Shown here: positions 1-8,561 of the stretch, one piece after another
Layout: each line of letters begins with the position of its first letter
How positions within the stretch are numbered: position 1 is the stretch's first letter
Source: Euperipatoides rowelli
Taxonomy: Eukaryota > Onychophora > Udeonychophora > Euonychophora > Peripatopsidae
Assembly: GCA_003024985.2 (NCBI GenBank)
Contig: PXIH01S0001065.1
Reading direction: 5' to 3' (one strand)
DNA: 10,181 bases
Program-made: the position numbers and the translations under genes
The notes under the pieces: generated by a model
Databases searched by the model: none
Told to the model about the DNA's origin: nothing
The model's input: the letters and a program-made list of their open reading frames with translations, nothing else

Positions 1-2
1 GC

Positions 3-227
3 TTGAGAAATGAGATCATAATGTTGCTTTATGTAAAAGATGCTAAATTAGTTAATAAATTGCTAAATTCTGCAGATATGAAAGAGTTAAAAGATAACAC
101 TTCGATATTAGACTATAGAGAACAAATAGAAGAGAAAACAATTTCAAATCCTCGAAATGACACACCTGAGACCATCCCACAGGCAAGGGCCACAGCTTCT
201 AAACCTTTAGGAAAATACCCCACATGA
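3..227 (+). other. Open frame entering from the left edge, unrecognised (possible exon or transposon-derived C-terminus)
   Basis: A reading frame is open from base 3 to a TGA at 225-227, giving 74 residues, and may continue upstream of the window. I do not recognise the protein. The first half (…LLYVKDAKLVNKLLNSADMKEL…) is helix-like and lysine/leucine-rich. The second half is polar and proline-containing (NDTPETIPQARATASKP), as in a disordered C-terminal tail. An AATAAA lies at 301-306, about 75 bases past the stop, so this could be the 3' end of a transposon or retrocopy gene lodged in the pkn intron. It could also be a chance open frame. It does not resemble PKN, and its frame does not lead into the next pkn exon. 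No methionine start can be assigned because the 5' end is missing. Confidence 0.3.
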
Positions 228-600
228 ACACATAAACCACCTGATCATCTCAAAGTCAATTAAAAGGATGTAGAACTGTGGTACCGTATATTGATACCAC
301 AATAAAATCTATATGACACTATTGATTGCTGTTATGGAACAGCATACACTTTAGAACATTATTAGTTCTCTTATATTAAAGTATATGTTTAAGTTTACAA
401 GCTTCCTAGTTATTAAATAGCAATATACTGTCGTTATTCAACCTAACATGTTCAGCATATCATTATTCTTATTGTAGTAAATATACAATACAAACGTTAT
501 AAATAAACAATTTTTTTAGAAATGTAATTTTTTTCTCAAATTTTCTAATTGTTTTGCTAATATTTAAATTAAAATATTTTAAACATTTTAATTAGTGATT
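228..600. other. AT-rich non-coding intron sequence
   Basis: This stretch is very AT-rich, with runs of T and A and several short TATA/TTAA-like words. An AATAAA hexamer at 301-306 is the only signal I can name, and it matters only if the open frame just upstream is real. I see no exon, RNA gene or terminal repeat here. Confidence 0.5.
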
Positions 601-727
601 AAAGGTTCAGTCTACCTGGAATGCTCAAGGCAAGTTTTCACAATTATTGCAGCCAGATCCCCTCAGCCTGGATTATCTTTTCGATGATGGAGGTGACTGG
701 GATCTGACCTGCGCCTGTGGGCAGTTA

Positions 728-925
728 TTACCTCTTCTGTTTCTTGTCATCTAGCCTGCGCTCAACGTATCTTTTGGCCTTGCCTCCTCTTGGGGTTGGG
801 TTGTAGGCAATCTTCTAGTTCTTTGCTCTACGCTGGTCCTTTGTTGGGTTTTTTTCAGTGTCAATTGTTGCTTTAAGTGGCGTGTTTCTGAGAGCTGAGC
901 CTTTTGTCTGCCTTTCAACAGTGCA
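728..925 (-). pseudogene. Minus-strand coding-like remnant with an internal stop, unrecognised basic protein C-terminus
   Basis: On the minus strand one frame reads TVERQTKGSALRNTPLK…DQRRAKN, meets TAG at 817-815, and continues in the same frame as KIAYNPTPRGGKAKRYVERR…DKKQKR to TAA at 730-728. The block is clearly less AT-rich than its surroundings, and the residues after the stop look like a genuine basic C-terminal tail of the kind found in nucleolar or ribosome-associated proteins. I cannot name the family. The simplest reading is a decayed retrocopy or exon inside the pkn intron, broken by one nonsense codon. A second overlapping minus frame (936-751) is also open and basic (LLKGRQKAQLSETRHLKQQ…), so the true frame is not certain. 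The 5' boundary at about 925 is approximate. The GC-richer sequence at 610-727 would be 3' UTR if this reading is right. Confidence 0.35.
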
Positions 926-939
926 ACCATATACATTTA

Positions 940-1518
940 AACAAAAATAACTTAGATAAGTTTGCTGTTCCAAGAAAATGTCAGGACTAGATAGTAATGT
1001 TGTCAATATTTTATTTTTGGGTATTTTATTTATTCCGCTTTGAGTTAGTTTTTTTTTAATGCATAGTATCAATGTTGACAAAAGGCAGAAAAAAAATTGC
1101 TCTAAAAAGTCTTGTTGACTTAATTTTTGCCTGAAAAAAAAAAAATTTATCACTATTATACAGTATATCACCAGACTGATGTACTGTATAATATTGTATT
1201 GTATAGAATCAATGAATTAAAAATTTCTAATTTTAGAATTTTTTATCCTATAATTCTATTATTGACCCATTATTTAAATTTGAAATAAATTTTAAAAATA
1301 TCTAGCAATTTTAAGGATATGATGTGTATTTCAAATATTTTATGTATTTTTTGTTTTAATGTTACTATATTTTGTGATGAAGTTATAAGTTACATTTGTT
1401 TTTTATTGCAAATTAATATTTATAAATTGTATCATGTAAATTGGATACTAGTATACTGCATACAGCATATTTAAATTCAGTTTTTAGTTCTAAAAAGTAA
1501 TAATCCATTTATATTCAG
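940..1518. other. AT-rich intron ending at the exon A acceptor
   Basis: This is AT-rich intron sequence with T-runs and several TATACAGTATA-like words (1157-1167, and near 1181). It ends with the acceptor ATATTCAG at 1511-1518, directly before a conserved pkn exon. The upstream pkn exon, which should end with two bases of an Arg codon after …LEV, was not found between 1 and 1518 and probably lies left of the window. Confidence 0.6.
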
Positions 1519-1682
1519 GTTGATGGGATGTCAGGACCTTCTGGAAGATGTTCCAGGACGTTCACGAAGAGATACCCAGTATGGCTTCTCCAGTCCCTCA
1601 GACCTCAAGAATTTCATGAAGCCCAAATCTTTCCACGGACGAGGTTCAAGCAAAACATACTACATGAAGGATGATTTGTCAA
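1519..1682 (+). CDS. Pkn: Protein kinase N, exon A: start of the C2-like domain
   Basis: This exon encodes the start of the PKN C2-like domain, the regulatory segment between the N-terminal Rho-binding HR1 repeats and the C-terminal AGC-family kinase domain. The acceptor ATATTCAG and donor A|GTAAGT frame 164 bases. The first base completes an Arg codon (phase-2 intron before), 54 codons follow, and one base is left over (phase-1 intron after). The translation opens LMGCQDLLEDVPGRSRRD, matching the conserved RLMGCQDxLE(N/D)VPGRS signature of animal PKNs; the RRD continuation is, from memory, as in insect Pkn. The middle (FSSPSDLKNFMKPKSF, then GRGSSKTYYMKDDLS) is a serine- and lysine-rich loop that varies between species. 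Family knowledge: PKN is a cytoplasmic Ser/Thr kinase activated by Rho GTPases and acting on the actin cytoskeleton. There is no stop codon and splicing to exon B is in frame. This is one piece of a multi-exon gene, not a complete CDS. Confidence 0.95.
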
Positions 1683-1871
1683 GTAAGTCAGAATAAATAT
1701 TTCTGTCTGCTTTATTCTTTTAATTTTAAAATTTTCATAGTAATTTCACAAAGAAGTTTTGTTATAAATCAGGTAATAACTCTTTAGGAAGAGGAACACT
1801 TTGGCATTATTTATGCAGTATTACTGTTAGACACCTTGCCTAACTCACATTGGTGAATATCTTATCCTTAA
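1683..1871 (+). other. pkn intron 1, 5' part
   Basis: The intron starts with a consensus donor GTAAGT at 1683-1688. The following 190 bases are AT-rich with no coding signal, up to the TTAA target site of the transposable element at 1872. Confidence 0.75.
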
Positions 1872-1875
1872 TTAA

Positions 1876-1890
1876 CCCTCAAGCTCATAA
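1876..1890 (+). repeat. Left terminal inverted repeat of the piggyBac-like element
   Basis: The repeat CCCTCAAGCTCATAA directly follows TTAA at 1872-1875. It is identical, in reverse complement, to 2486-2500. Confidence 0.9.
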
Positions 1891-1919
1891 CTCGATTTGC
1901 AACTTAATCCACATTAGGT

Positions 1920-1934
1920 GAGTCCGCTGGACTC
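1920..1934 (+). repeat. Left subterminal near-palindrome of the piggyBac-like element
   Basis: GAGTCCGCTGGACTC has perfectly complementary 6-base arms around GCT. It matches the right-hand copy at 2468-2482 at 12 of 15 positions read directly and 11 of 15 inverted. A partial third copy, CGGACTCAC, lies near 2287-2295. Internal repeats of this kind are transposase-binding sites in piggyBac; that role is inferred here. Confidence 0.7.
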
Positions 1935-2467
1935 TTATATGTTAAAAGCCTTTATTATTGGTAGATTCTTATTAAATTTGCAATATACAACAATTTAAGA
2001 AAGTTTATTAAACAAAAATTAAAGAAAATTGTACAAAAACTCCACAAACAATAGTATAGTACAGAACATCACAAACAATGCTAAATATTTAGCTAATAAT
2101 TTTTGGTTTATATTTGCACAATATTTTTGTATATGCAACTTATTCAATGAAGCCGATGCAATAGAGATTAAAATAAAAAGCTGTGCACTGATTTATAAAT
2201 TTCAGTTTATCGTGCAGATGAGAAAACATTCTAAAATAGACCAGAATTCAACAATATTGAGCTATTGCAATACTGACTCTATTGGACGGACTCACATATA
2301 CATATTGAGGTGGTGAATTTAAAAATATTTAAAAAAATAATAATTTTTACCACAATTTCTTTTTACAATGTCATGTGAATAACAAGGTACAATATATTTA
2401 GGAGAACTGTTGAATCTAGAGACCTTGGGAGGTTTTAAATATAATTTATGCAATAAAACAGAGGAAC

Positions 2468-2482
2468 GAGTCAACTGAACTC
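2468..2482 (-). repeat. Right subterminal repeat of the piggyBac-like element
   Basis: GAGTCAACTGAACTC sits only 3 bp inside the right terminal repeat, whereas the left copy is 29 bp inside its own terminus. This uneven spacing is what ties the element to the piggyBac plan. Confidence 0.7.
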
Positions 2483-2485
2483 ATC

Positions 2486-2500
2486 TTATGAGCTTGAGGG
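2486..2500 (-). repeat. Right terminal inverted repeat of the piggyBac-like element
   Basis: TTATGAGCTTGAGGG is the exact reverse complement of 1876-1890 and is followed by the second TTAA at 2501-2504. Confidence 0.9.
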
Positions 2501-2504
2501 TTAA

Positions 2505-3682
2505 ATCTGATTAGCCACAATGACCAATTCCTTTATTTAAAATATTGTGTAGATTTTATATTATAGTATTGATTCATTTTAATTTTGTTGACCCAATTTA
2601 ATATTTATACAAGATCTTTTCACTAGCGACAGGAATCTAAGGGTGATAGCTCCATTTAAAACTCTCAAATTTTGCATGGAGGCATCCATTTCTTTCTCTA
2701 GTAATTATATTAATAAGGGATATGCAAAATATTAATCCATTATGCTTGCAATGTGCCTGTAATTGTTTCCCATTAGAAGTGAAAATATTTACACCATTCA
2801 TATGTTTTTCTAAACATTTATGATACTTGCATTGTTTTTTTATAAGGTAGCAGGCTATGTACAAAAATGCCTAGAAAAAATGTAAAAATATTCATAAATT
2901 TGGAGGGGACTATTGAAAAAAAAAAGTATCCAGCTTCAAAATTAGATGATATGATCTACTATACAGTATGTTGAATAATCCAGTTAATCCAGATAATTTC
3001 ACCATCAAAGATTTTTAAACTGGTTTTCATTAACTAGAAGAATAATGGCTTTAGTGATTAGAAGCCTTGGAGTTGTCTTTAATAATTTTTGGTTGGTTTA
3101 TTATTCAGTATACCATATTTATTACACAATCTCTGCCTTGTTTATTTTTTCTTGATAGAGATGCACAATATTATATAAGATGAATCAAACATTTTGAAAT
3201 AGTTATAATGCACTTGATTCTTTTGTAAAAAATATTTATGTTGAATTATTTGAAAATAAGGATTATTTAAGGGATTTAATAGATTGTCAAATATCATTGA
3301 TAAAATAAAGTTTTTAATAACGCAGTGTATATAAAACATTTTTACAACTTTAATTGAACACAGGAAATTTATTATAGAACTTACAATGATGATCTCAGTA
3401 GAATAAGATAGAGCTGAATTGAAAGTATTTTATTTTTCTGTTATACTGAAATCACTTACATGTGCACTGTTAGTTGTGCGTAAAATATCTAGGCGAGATT
3501 TAATGTACTGTAAGTAGAAAATATTTATGGTAATATATCATAAATATAAATGAAACAATTTAATATTAGTGATTAAAATTATTACATACTTTTTAACATT
3601 AAATAGTCTAGTCTCTCTGGATTAGGTTTCTTCTTGAGAAATTAATTTTCTTTTTTTTTATTTATTACCATGTGTAATATAG
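2505..3682 (+). other. pkn intron 1, 3' part
   Basis: This is AT-rich intron sequence without recognisable genes; the open frames here are short and of low complexity. It ends with a T-rich tract (about 3640-3665) and the acceptor TAATATAG at 3675-3682, immediately before exon B. Confidence 0.7.
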
Positions 3683-3792
3683 ATGAAATCATGGCAATGT
3701 TAAAATTAGATAACCAGACCGTGGGACAAACATCTTGGCGACCATGTAGTCAACAGGCATGGGATCAACGATTCAGCATTGACTTGGATAGG
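3683..3792 (+). CDS. Pkn: Protein kinase N, exon B: middle of the C2-like domain
   Basis: The exon is 110 bases between acceptor ATATAG and donor GG|GTGAGC. Its first two bases join the last base of exon A to make an Asn codon, and 36 complete codons follow, ending in a phase-0 intron. The translation is EIMAMLKLDNQTVGQTSW, then RPCSQQAWDQRFSIDLDR. It carries the C2-core strand KLDNxxVGQTSW and the WDQ(R/K)F motif found in all animal PKNs; the SQQAWDQRFSIDLDR wording matches insect Pkn as I remember it. No internal stop or frameshift is seen. The exact in-frame join with exons A and C confirms both the boundaries and the strand. The PKN C2-like domain lacks the usual calcium-binding role of classical C2 domains and is linked to lipid responsiveness and autoinhibition; this is family knowledge, not something visible here. 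Confidence 0.96.
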
Positions 3793-5440
3793 GTGAGCTA
3801 TTCTTTGTTTTATAAATTTTTGTAAATGTTTTAACAAAATGTAACTAAGTGGTTAATGGTAAGATGAGCCTATCCTTCTTTTATATTTTAACCATTGTTG
3901 AAATAGCTTAATGCCACTTAGCTATAGTTTGTGTTTGATAACTTAATGAATCTTGTATAATAAATTGAGAAGTTTTTTATAATGCATAACAATAATTAGC
4001 ATTGAATATGTATTGGAATTGTAGCACTTGTTAATTTTGAGTGCTATATCATAATGGAAATAGCTAATTAAGATTATAATCTTTTTATGTGAGTTCTAAC
4101 TCTTTTACATACACAAATGACTTCTAGGTTATAGTAAACGTTGTATCTATTATCATAATTTGTTATTAATGTCAATACTAGCAGTATACATAACATAATG
4201 GTATTGTATTCCAGATAGTTTAAAAATAGTAGTCTCAATTCAGTTAAAAATTAACTGGAGAATACTACATCTAGTGTGATCACTCGATTTTGGCAGTAAA
4301 TTGTTTAGCGATGTTTGCCATGACATGAAATAAAAATGTGTTTGTTTTAAGAAGTATTTTTATGTTAAACTTTCTATTATTCTCTATAAGTACTAAGAAA
4401 TTAGTAGGGCTAGAATATTAGATGGTGTTAGGATTTTATAATTAGATTATGATTTGGAAATATACAGTAAATAATGACAATATTTATACAGCCTCCGACT
4501 TTATGTCTAAACATGATTTATTTGACGATTGGGAGAGATAGAATCAAGTAAAAATGATTTATCCTATTGTATATCTTTAGGTTAAGTTATAGGGTGCCCA
4601 CTACCATATTGCATAAATTGAACTATTTGGTTAAATTTCAGTAAATGACAGCATCAGTGCAATAGCCTACTACTTAACTTTTTTAACTTATTATAGTGAG
4701 AAAGGAAATTTTAATATTACCTCTATGTTCACATGGGGACACAACAATAAAAAAATTAATAACTTGTGTAACCTATTATTTACAACAGTCTGAAGATAAC
4801 CTGCTCAAAATTAAATCAATCCCCTAGTTCTGATTGATCAAGTCACTACTACAAGATCAAAACAAATAAATTAAAAATAGAAAAGTTTTCCATTTGTGGA
4901 GTTAAGGCTGAAACTCTACATACATACAGTATATACAGTATAATATAAACAATGAAGTAAATTTTTTTAAAAGCAAAAAAGATCTACTGGAAGCCATCTA
5001 ATAATCTCAATTAATAAGGTTTTATCAGATTTATTTAATGTTTACACAACTCATTATTGTATTAATTTACTTTTCACCAAATGTTGTTGTTATATCTCAA
5101 TTTAAACATACAGTAAGCTACATATTTTTGAAAAATACAATTTGGAATTAAGCTATTTTAAAACAGAAGAATTAATGAGTATTCTGCCTCATTTGCTCTA
5201 CAAAATTTTTTAAATTATTGCTATAGATTACTTTTGAAACCAAAATATCTTAATTTCTAAAAATAATAGTAATAAGCTAATACAGTATTTTATGATAGAC
5301 CACATATGACATGAATACTGAATATTGAAATGTTAGTATCTAATTTTTATTCAAAGTTACTATTTTTTTTACAATAATAGTAATGACTAAATTTTATTTA
5401 AATCCAGCGGAAAACTTTGTGTATACTGTAACTGGCATTA
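3793..5440 (+). other. pkn intron 2, first part
   Basis: The donor GTGAGC at 3793-3798 opens a 2,777-base intron. This part is AT-rich, with several dispersed TATACAGTA-like words (near 4461, 4922-4941, 5107, 5281 and 5421). I see no convincing exon, RNA gene, or pair of terminal repeats. Confidence 0.65.
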
Positions 5441-5645
5441 GTACTCTGGTGTTTCCAGTATGCCAGCATCATCCTGCCTTGTTTGTTTAAGAACCAACGA
5501 TTCATTCCATTGCCCATATTTCCCAGACTTTACCTTCTACTTTGATCCCTCTTCTAAGATATTACTCTCTGAACCAAACTCTTTCCCTCTCCATTTTGAA
5601 ACATTTCAACTTGAAACTGGCCACTGCAACATATTTTTAATAATT
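5441..5645. other. Pyrimidine-rich, less AT-rich island in intron 2
   Basis: The + strand is rich in C and T and noticeably less AT-rich than its flanks. A 62-codon frame (5460-5648) begins MPASSCLVCLRTNDSFHCP, with three cysteines early on. No homology is recognisable and no clear splice sites bracket it. It may be a remnant of a repeat inserted in the intron. I would not call it a gene. Confidence 0.35.
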
Positions 5646-6569
5646 TGAGAATTAGGTTTTCATCAGGTTAACAAAAATATAGTTGGATGAAATGTTAAGA
5701 AATATCTGAAGAGGCTTGTATATACTGTATCATTCTAGTTTATGTGGGTCTTATACCCATGAGACCAGAAGCAATTGATAATTTAAAAAAAAATTGTTTT
5801 GGTAGTAGCATTAACATTAAGCTTTTTAAATATTTATTTTATTTATATAAATTTCTGAAAAGTTGTAGTTTGTAAATTTGGAAGGTGAGGTGTACAGAAC
5901 ATTACAGCTAGATATTAAATTATAATTTTACCAAAATTGAAAAATGAAATGTCTTTATGCATGGTAGATAGGGATAATGTAATAGGAATACATAAATTAT
6001 AGTCATATAAACTAAGTCAATAATCATACTAAATTGAGATGAAAAATGATCAACAGGATGGATGGGGCTGAGTGCATCGGAGGGTATACAGGAGAAACGG
6101 TTTGCAGATAAACAAATAATGGAAAAATTGAAATTATTCCGAACATTCTAAGTCCTATTATATTTAGGAATTTTTGTATCAGTTTATGATTTAATAATTC
6201 CTATTCTTCGCTTCAAATATATACAGACCGTATGTCACATACATTCACATTTTATTGTACAAGAATATAGAAAATTGAAGTATGTAAAAAAAAAAAAGAT
6301 AAGTGTATTAGTTAAAGCAATCTTTCACATATACAGCATAAAACTATCAACTTTTGAATGAATAATTGAATTGTACCATCACCTCTTCTTATAATCATTA
6401 TTGCCTGTTAACTTTATTTGGGTTGCTTAGTACAATATATTCTGATTTAGACATAACATTATTTAGTGATAATATAGTAATTTGACGATCAATTTTTATC
6501 TTATTTTAACATTTTTGTTTCCTTTAGAAACTAGCTTTTCCCCTCATTGTTTTAATTGATTATTTTCAG
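5646..6569 (+). other. pkn intron 2, 3' part
   Basis: This is AT-rich intron sequence. A small patch at 6046-6111 is richer in G and opens a 21-codon frame, but it has no other support. The intron ends with a T-rich tract and the acceptor ATTTTCAG at 6562-6569. Confidence 0.65.
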
Positions 6570-6713
6570 TCTCGAGAGCTAGAGATAGACATTTACTGGC
6601 GTGACTGGCGGAATCTGTGTGCTGTCAAGTTTTTGCGGTTGGAAGAATTCATGGATGATAACCGGCATGGGATGGCCCTCGAGTTAGAGCCACAGGGATT
6701 ATTATTTGCTGAG
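6570..6713 (+). CDS. Pkn: Protein kinase N, exon C: end of the C2-like domain
   Basis: The exon is 144 bases (48 codons, phase 0 at both ends) between acceptor ATTTTCAG and donor GAG|GTACAT. The translation runs [20 protein letters not shown], then [20 protein letters not shown], then PQGLLFAE. The [25 protein letters not shown](D/E)F block and the closing EPQGxLFAE are hallmark sequences of the PKN C2-like domain. After LFAE, PKN proteins normally continue with V(T/K)F…NP and a linker to the kinase domain. That continuation is not found in the remaining 3.4 kb, so intron 3 must be longer than the window. With exons A and B this makes 139 uninterrupted codons. The gene looks functional on this evidence; codon use shows no bias unlike a conserved housekeeping gene. 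Confidence 0.97.
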
Positions 6714-6902
6714 GTACATTTCTTAATTGAAAATTAAATTAGAATGATTTTCTTAATAAGGTTCTGTGACTCCAGGTTGAAACATTTACAATTAAACATT
6801 CTGAAAAAAGCTTCATGAAATTTCACACCTACAGTATATACCAACTTTCATCATATCTTCCAATAATATTAGGAAATAAAACCTGATCTTTTTTTTTTTA
6901 AT
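6714..6902 (+). other. pkn intron 3, start
   Basis: The donor GTACAT is weaker than the other two but is followed by a clear drop into AT-rich sequence. A T-run at 6889-6899 immediately precedes the second DNA element and forms part of its possible target-site duplication. Confidence 0.6.
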
Positions 6903-6928
6903 TACCTTAGAATGCCGAGCAAGGGCGC
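6903..6928 (+). repeat. Left terminal inverted repeat of the 1.67-kb element
   Basis: These 26 bases pair with 8548-8573 with about three mismatches. The outer TACCTTAGAATG is followed by an inverted form of the element's own internal motif (CCGAGCAAGGGCGC). The same sequence, with T to G at position 5, opens the copy at 10130. Confidence 0.8.
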
Positions 6929-6965
6929 ATGCACTCTTATCATACGTTTTGGGGAAAATGGGGAT

Positions 6966-7100
6966 GGCGCTCTTATTGGGCTCCATGATAGTAAACCTTA
7001 GATTTACCACAATGCATTGCAAAACTGATCAGGCGCTATTGTTTTGCTAGAATCATAATTCCTTAAAAAGATTGTTTTTCATAACGGCACCCTTGCTTGG
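6966..7100 (+). repeat. Left cluster of the GGCGCTCTTGTTTGG-type motif
   Basis: There are three copies in the same orientation: GGCGCTCTTATTGGG (6966-6980), GGCGCTATTGTTTTG (7032-7046) and GGCACCCTTGCTTGG (7086-7100). The 7086 copy is identical to the one at 8529-8543. All stand out as GC-rich words in AT-rich sequence. Confidence 0.7.
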
Positions 7101-7619
7101 ACATGCTTCCCAAAACTTTAGGAAATTATCTTCAAAATGCCATTATGGCTAGTACACACTAAAACATGACGCCACACATATATTTTTAACTCATTGGGTG
7201 ATATATACAGTATGTGCCAAATAAGAGCGTCGTCTAAAAATATAATTTTGGAAAGAGTAATTACTTTAAAAAAGTAAATAAATAAGCTAAACAATCTAAG
7301 CCAATTGATTTCTAAAATGAAACGAATAATTTAATATACTAGTCTACAAACCTGCTGATCATTTTACTATCGCATGGCGCATGTTAGTGTGGAATGATCA
7401 TGTAGGAGTTGATTTGTTAGCTGACAAAATTATGATTGGCTAAATTTTTAGGAATATTGTAGTCTCTATATTTTTTCTTGCAAAATATCTTAGTTTTCAT
7501 TAAAGAAATATTAAAATTTAAATATTTATTTGCACATTCTAATACCGGTAAAGAAAATAATTTTTTTAATAAACCTCCATATGCTTCTGTATAATACTAT
7601 ACGATATGATGCAACCAGG

Positions 7620-7780
7620 CTCCTCCTTATCTCCGGAGTCATCCTTTTAACAGAATGTTAGCCTATTCTTAAATAACCCATCCCTTCGCTATAACCTTTT
7701 CACCCTTAACTCCCATTCTACCAATAATCCCTTTACCCACTCAATCCAACCACTCCTCCCTCAAACCCTAACCAATTAAT
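7620..7780 (+). other. C-rich, G-poor stretch inside the 1.67-kb element
   Basis: The + strand here is unusually rich in C and almost free of G between about 7665 and 7785, with words such as CCCATCCC, CACCCTTAACTCCC and AAACCCTAACC. It is not a regular tandem repeat and not a telomere array. It has no open frame worth naming. Confidence 0.45.
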
Positions 7781-8270
7781 TAATATGCTGTCCCTATCAT
7801 TCGTTTCCATACGGATATTTTTTCTTGTTTTTTAAAATTTGGCTGAAATTTTTTGCCATGGCGCTCTTAGATTGGTCAGTTAATCAGCATTTTACTGGAT
7901 AAAAAGAAAAAAAACTAATTACAGATTTAATTAGCTAATTAATATTACTTATTACCGTACTTCTGCTCATTTCAATCCACCGGAACTGAAACACAACACA
8001 ACATTTTAACAATAAAAAAAAGGACTTTTGATGATAGGGAATGGCGGCTCTACTTCACATTATTGTTATTGACCACCATAATTATTTAAAATTTATAAAA
8101 TGAGGTAGAATGACCATTTAAAAAGTAATAAACAGGGTTTAGATAGGCCTATATAGTTGTTTTTTCATATCGGCATATGGCAAGCGACATTATTGATTTT
8201 ATTACCGTATATCATTGGAAACTAGGTTGGCTAGGCAGTATTTTCAAAACTTTGCACTTGTATGGCTATG

Positions 8271-8311
8271 TTATTATGCTGTGACATAAAAATGATGTCA
8301 CAGCATAATAA
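8271..8311. repeat. Perfect 17-bp inverted repeat (hairpin) inside the 1.67-kb element
   Basis: TTATTATGCTGTGACAT (8271-8287) and its exact reverse complement (8295-8311) are separated by only 7 bases. Transcribed on either strand it would form a strong stem-loop. It lies next to the right-hand motif cluster, so it could be a structural part of the element or the scar of a smaller nested insertion. Confidence 0.85.
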
Positions 8312-8340
8312 TGTCAGATTCCAAGATGGCGACAGGTAAC

Positions 8341-8561
8341 GGCGCTTTTGTTTGGATACACTGTCTTGAACTTTAGATGAGGTAAAATGAAGCAAAAATC
8401 TAGGGTGGCACTCTTGTCCTGATACAAATTGGATTTCTTTCAGAGTGATAAAAAAAGTCAAAGTGCAGCGATGGTGCTCTTGTTTGGGGACGGCGCTGTT
8501 TACCTATGTTTTGCCAAGAAATAGGGGTGGCACCCTTGCTTGGTGGGGCGCTCTTTGTCGG
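8341..8561 (+). repeat. Right cluster of the GGCGCTCTTGTTTGG-type motif
   Basis: There are at least five same-strand copies: GGCGCTTTTGTTTGG (8341-8355), GGCACTCTTGTCCTG (8407-8421), GGTGCTCTTGTTTGG (8473-8487), GGCACCCTTGCTTGG (8529-8543) and GGCGCTCTTTGTCGG (8547-8561). The last runs straight into the right terminal repeat. A partial copy lies at 8492. One further copy, GGCGCTCTTAGATTGG, lies at 7860-7875. Repeated subterminal words of this kind usually bind transposase. Confidence 0.75.

Larger units (their letters stand above)
1876..2500. mobile_element. Non-autonomous piggyBac-like element (MITE), 625 bp, complete
   Basis: The element is bounded by perfect 15-bp terminal inverted repeats starting CCC (CCCTCAAGCTCATAA at 1876-1890 and its reverse complement at 2486-2500). 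It is flanked on both sides by TTAA (1872-1875 and 2501-2504), the target-site duplication typical of the piggyBac superfamily. Inside each end is a second 15-bp near-palindromic repeat, GAGTCCGCTGGACTC (1920-1934) and GAGTCAACTGAACTC (2468-2482), spaced 29 bp from the left terminus repeat and 3 bp from the right one. The original piggyBac has the same asymmetric plan, with short internal repeats 3 bp and 31 bp from its two ends. By that analogy the right end here corresponds to the piggyBac 5' end. The longest internal open frame (2029-2316, 95 codons, Asn/Ile-rich) does not look like a transposase and no DDD-type motif was seen, so the element would need a transposase supplied from elsewhere. 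The intact termini suggest it is fairly young. Confidence 0.88.

Noticed and set aside
183-188. A GC-type donor (CAG|GCAAGG) that would make 75-182 an internal exon
   Set aside because: GC donors are rare, the phase (0) does not match the phase-2 entry of pkn exon A, and the peptide is not PKN-like.
2029-2316. A 95-codon + strand open frame
   Set aside because: It lies entirely inside the piggyBac-like element, is low-complexity Asn/Ile-rich, and shows no transposase motif; it is best explained by AT-rich composition.
2637-3339. Minus-strand open frames of 65-75 codons in intron 1
   Set aside because: These are AT-rich, Ile/Lys/Asn-heavy sequences with no splice context and no conserved features, as expected by chance.
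6046-6111. A 21-codon + strand frame in a locally G-rich patch
   Set aside because: It is too short and lacks splice sites or a recognisable motif; it also does not fit between the exactly joining exons B and C of pkn.
6813-7022. A 69-codon minus-strand open frame
   Set aside because: It straddles the left boundary of the inserted element, so it cannot be an old conserved gene, and its sequence is not protein-like.
7665-7785. Possible interstitial telomere array (CCCTAACC-like words)
   Set aside because: There is no regular repeat unit; the resemblance comes from a C-rich, G-poor strand only.
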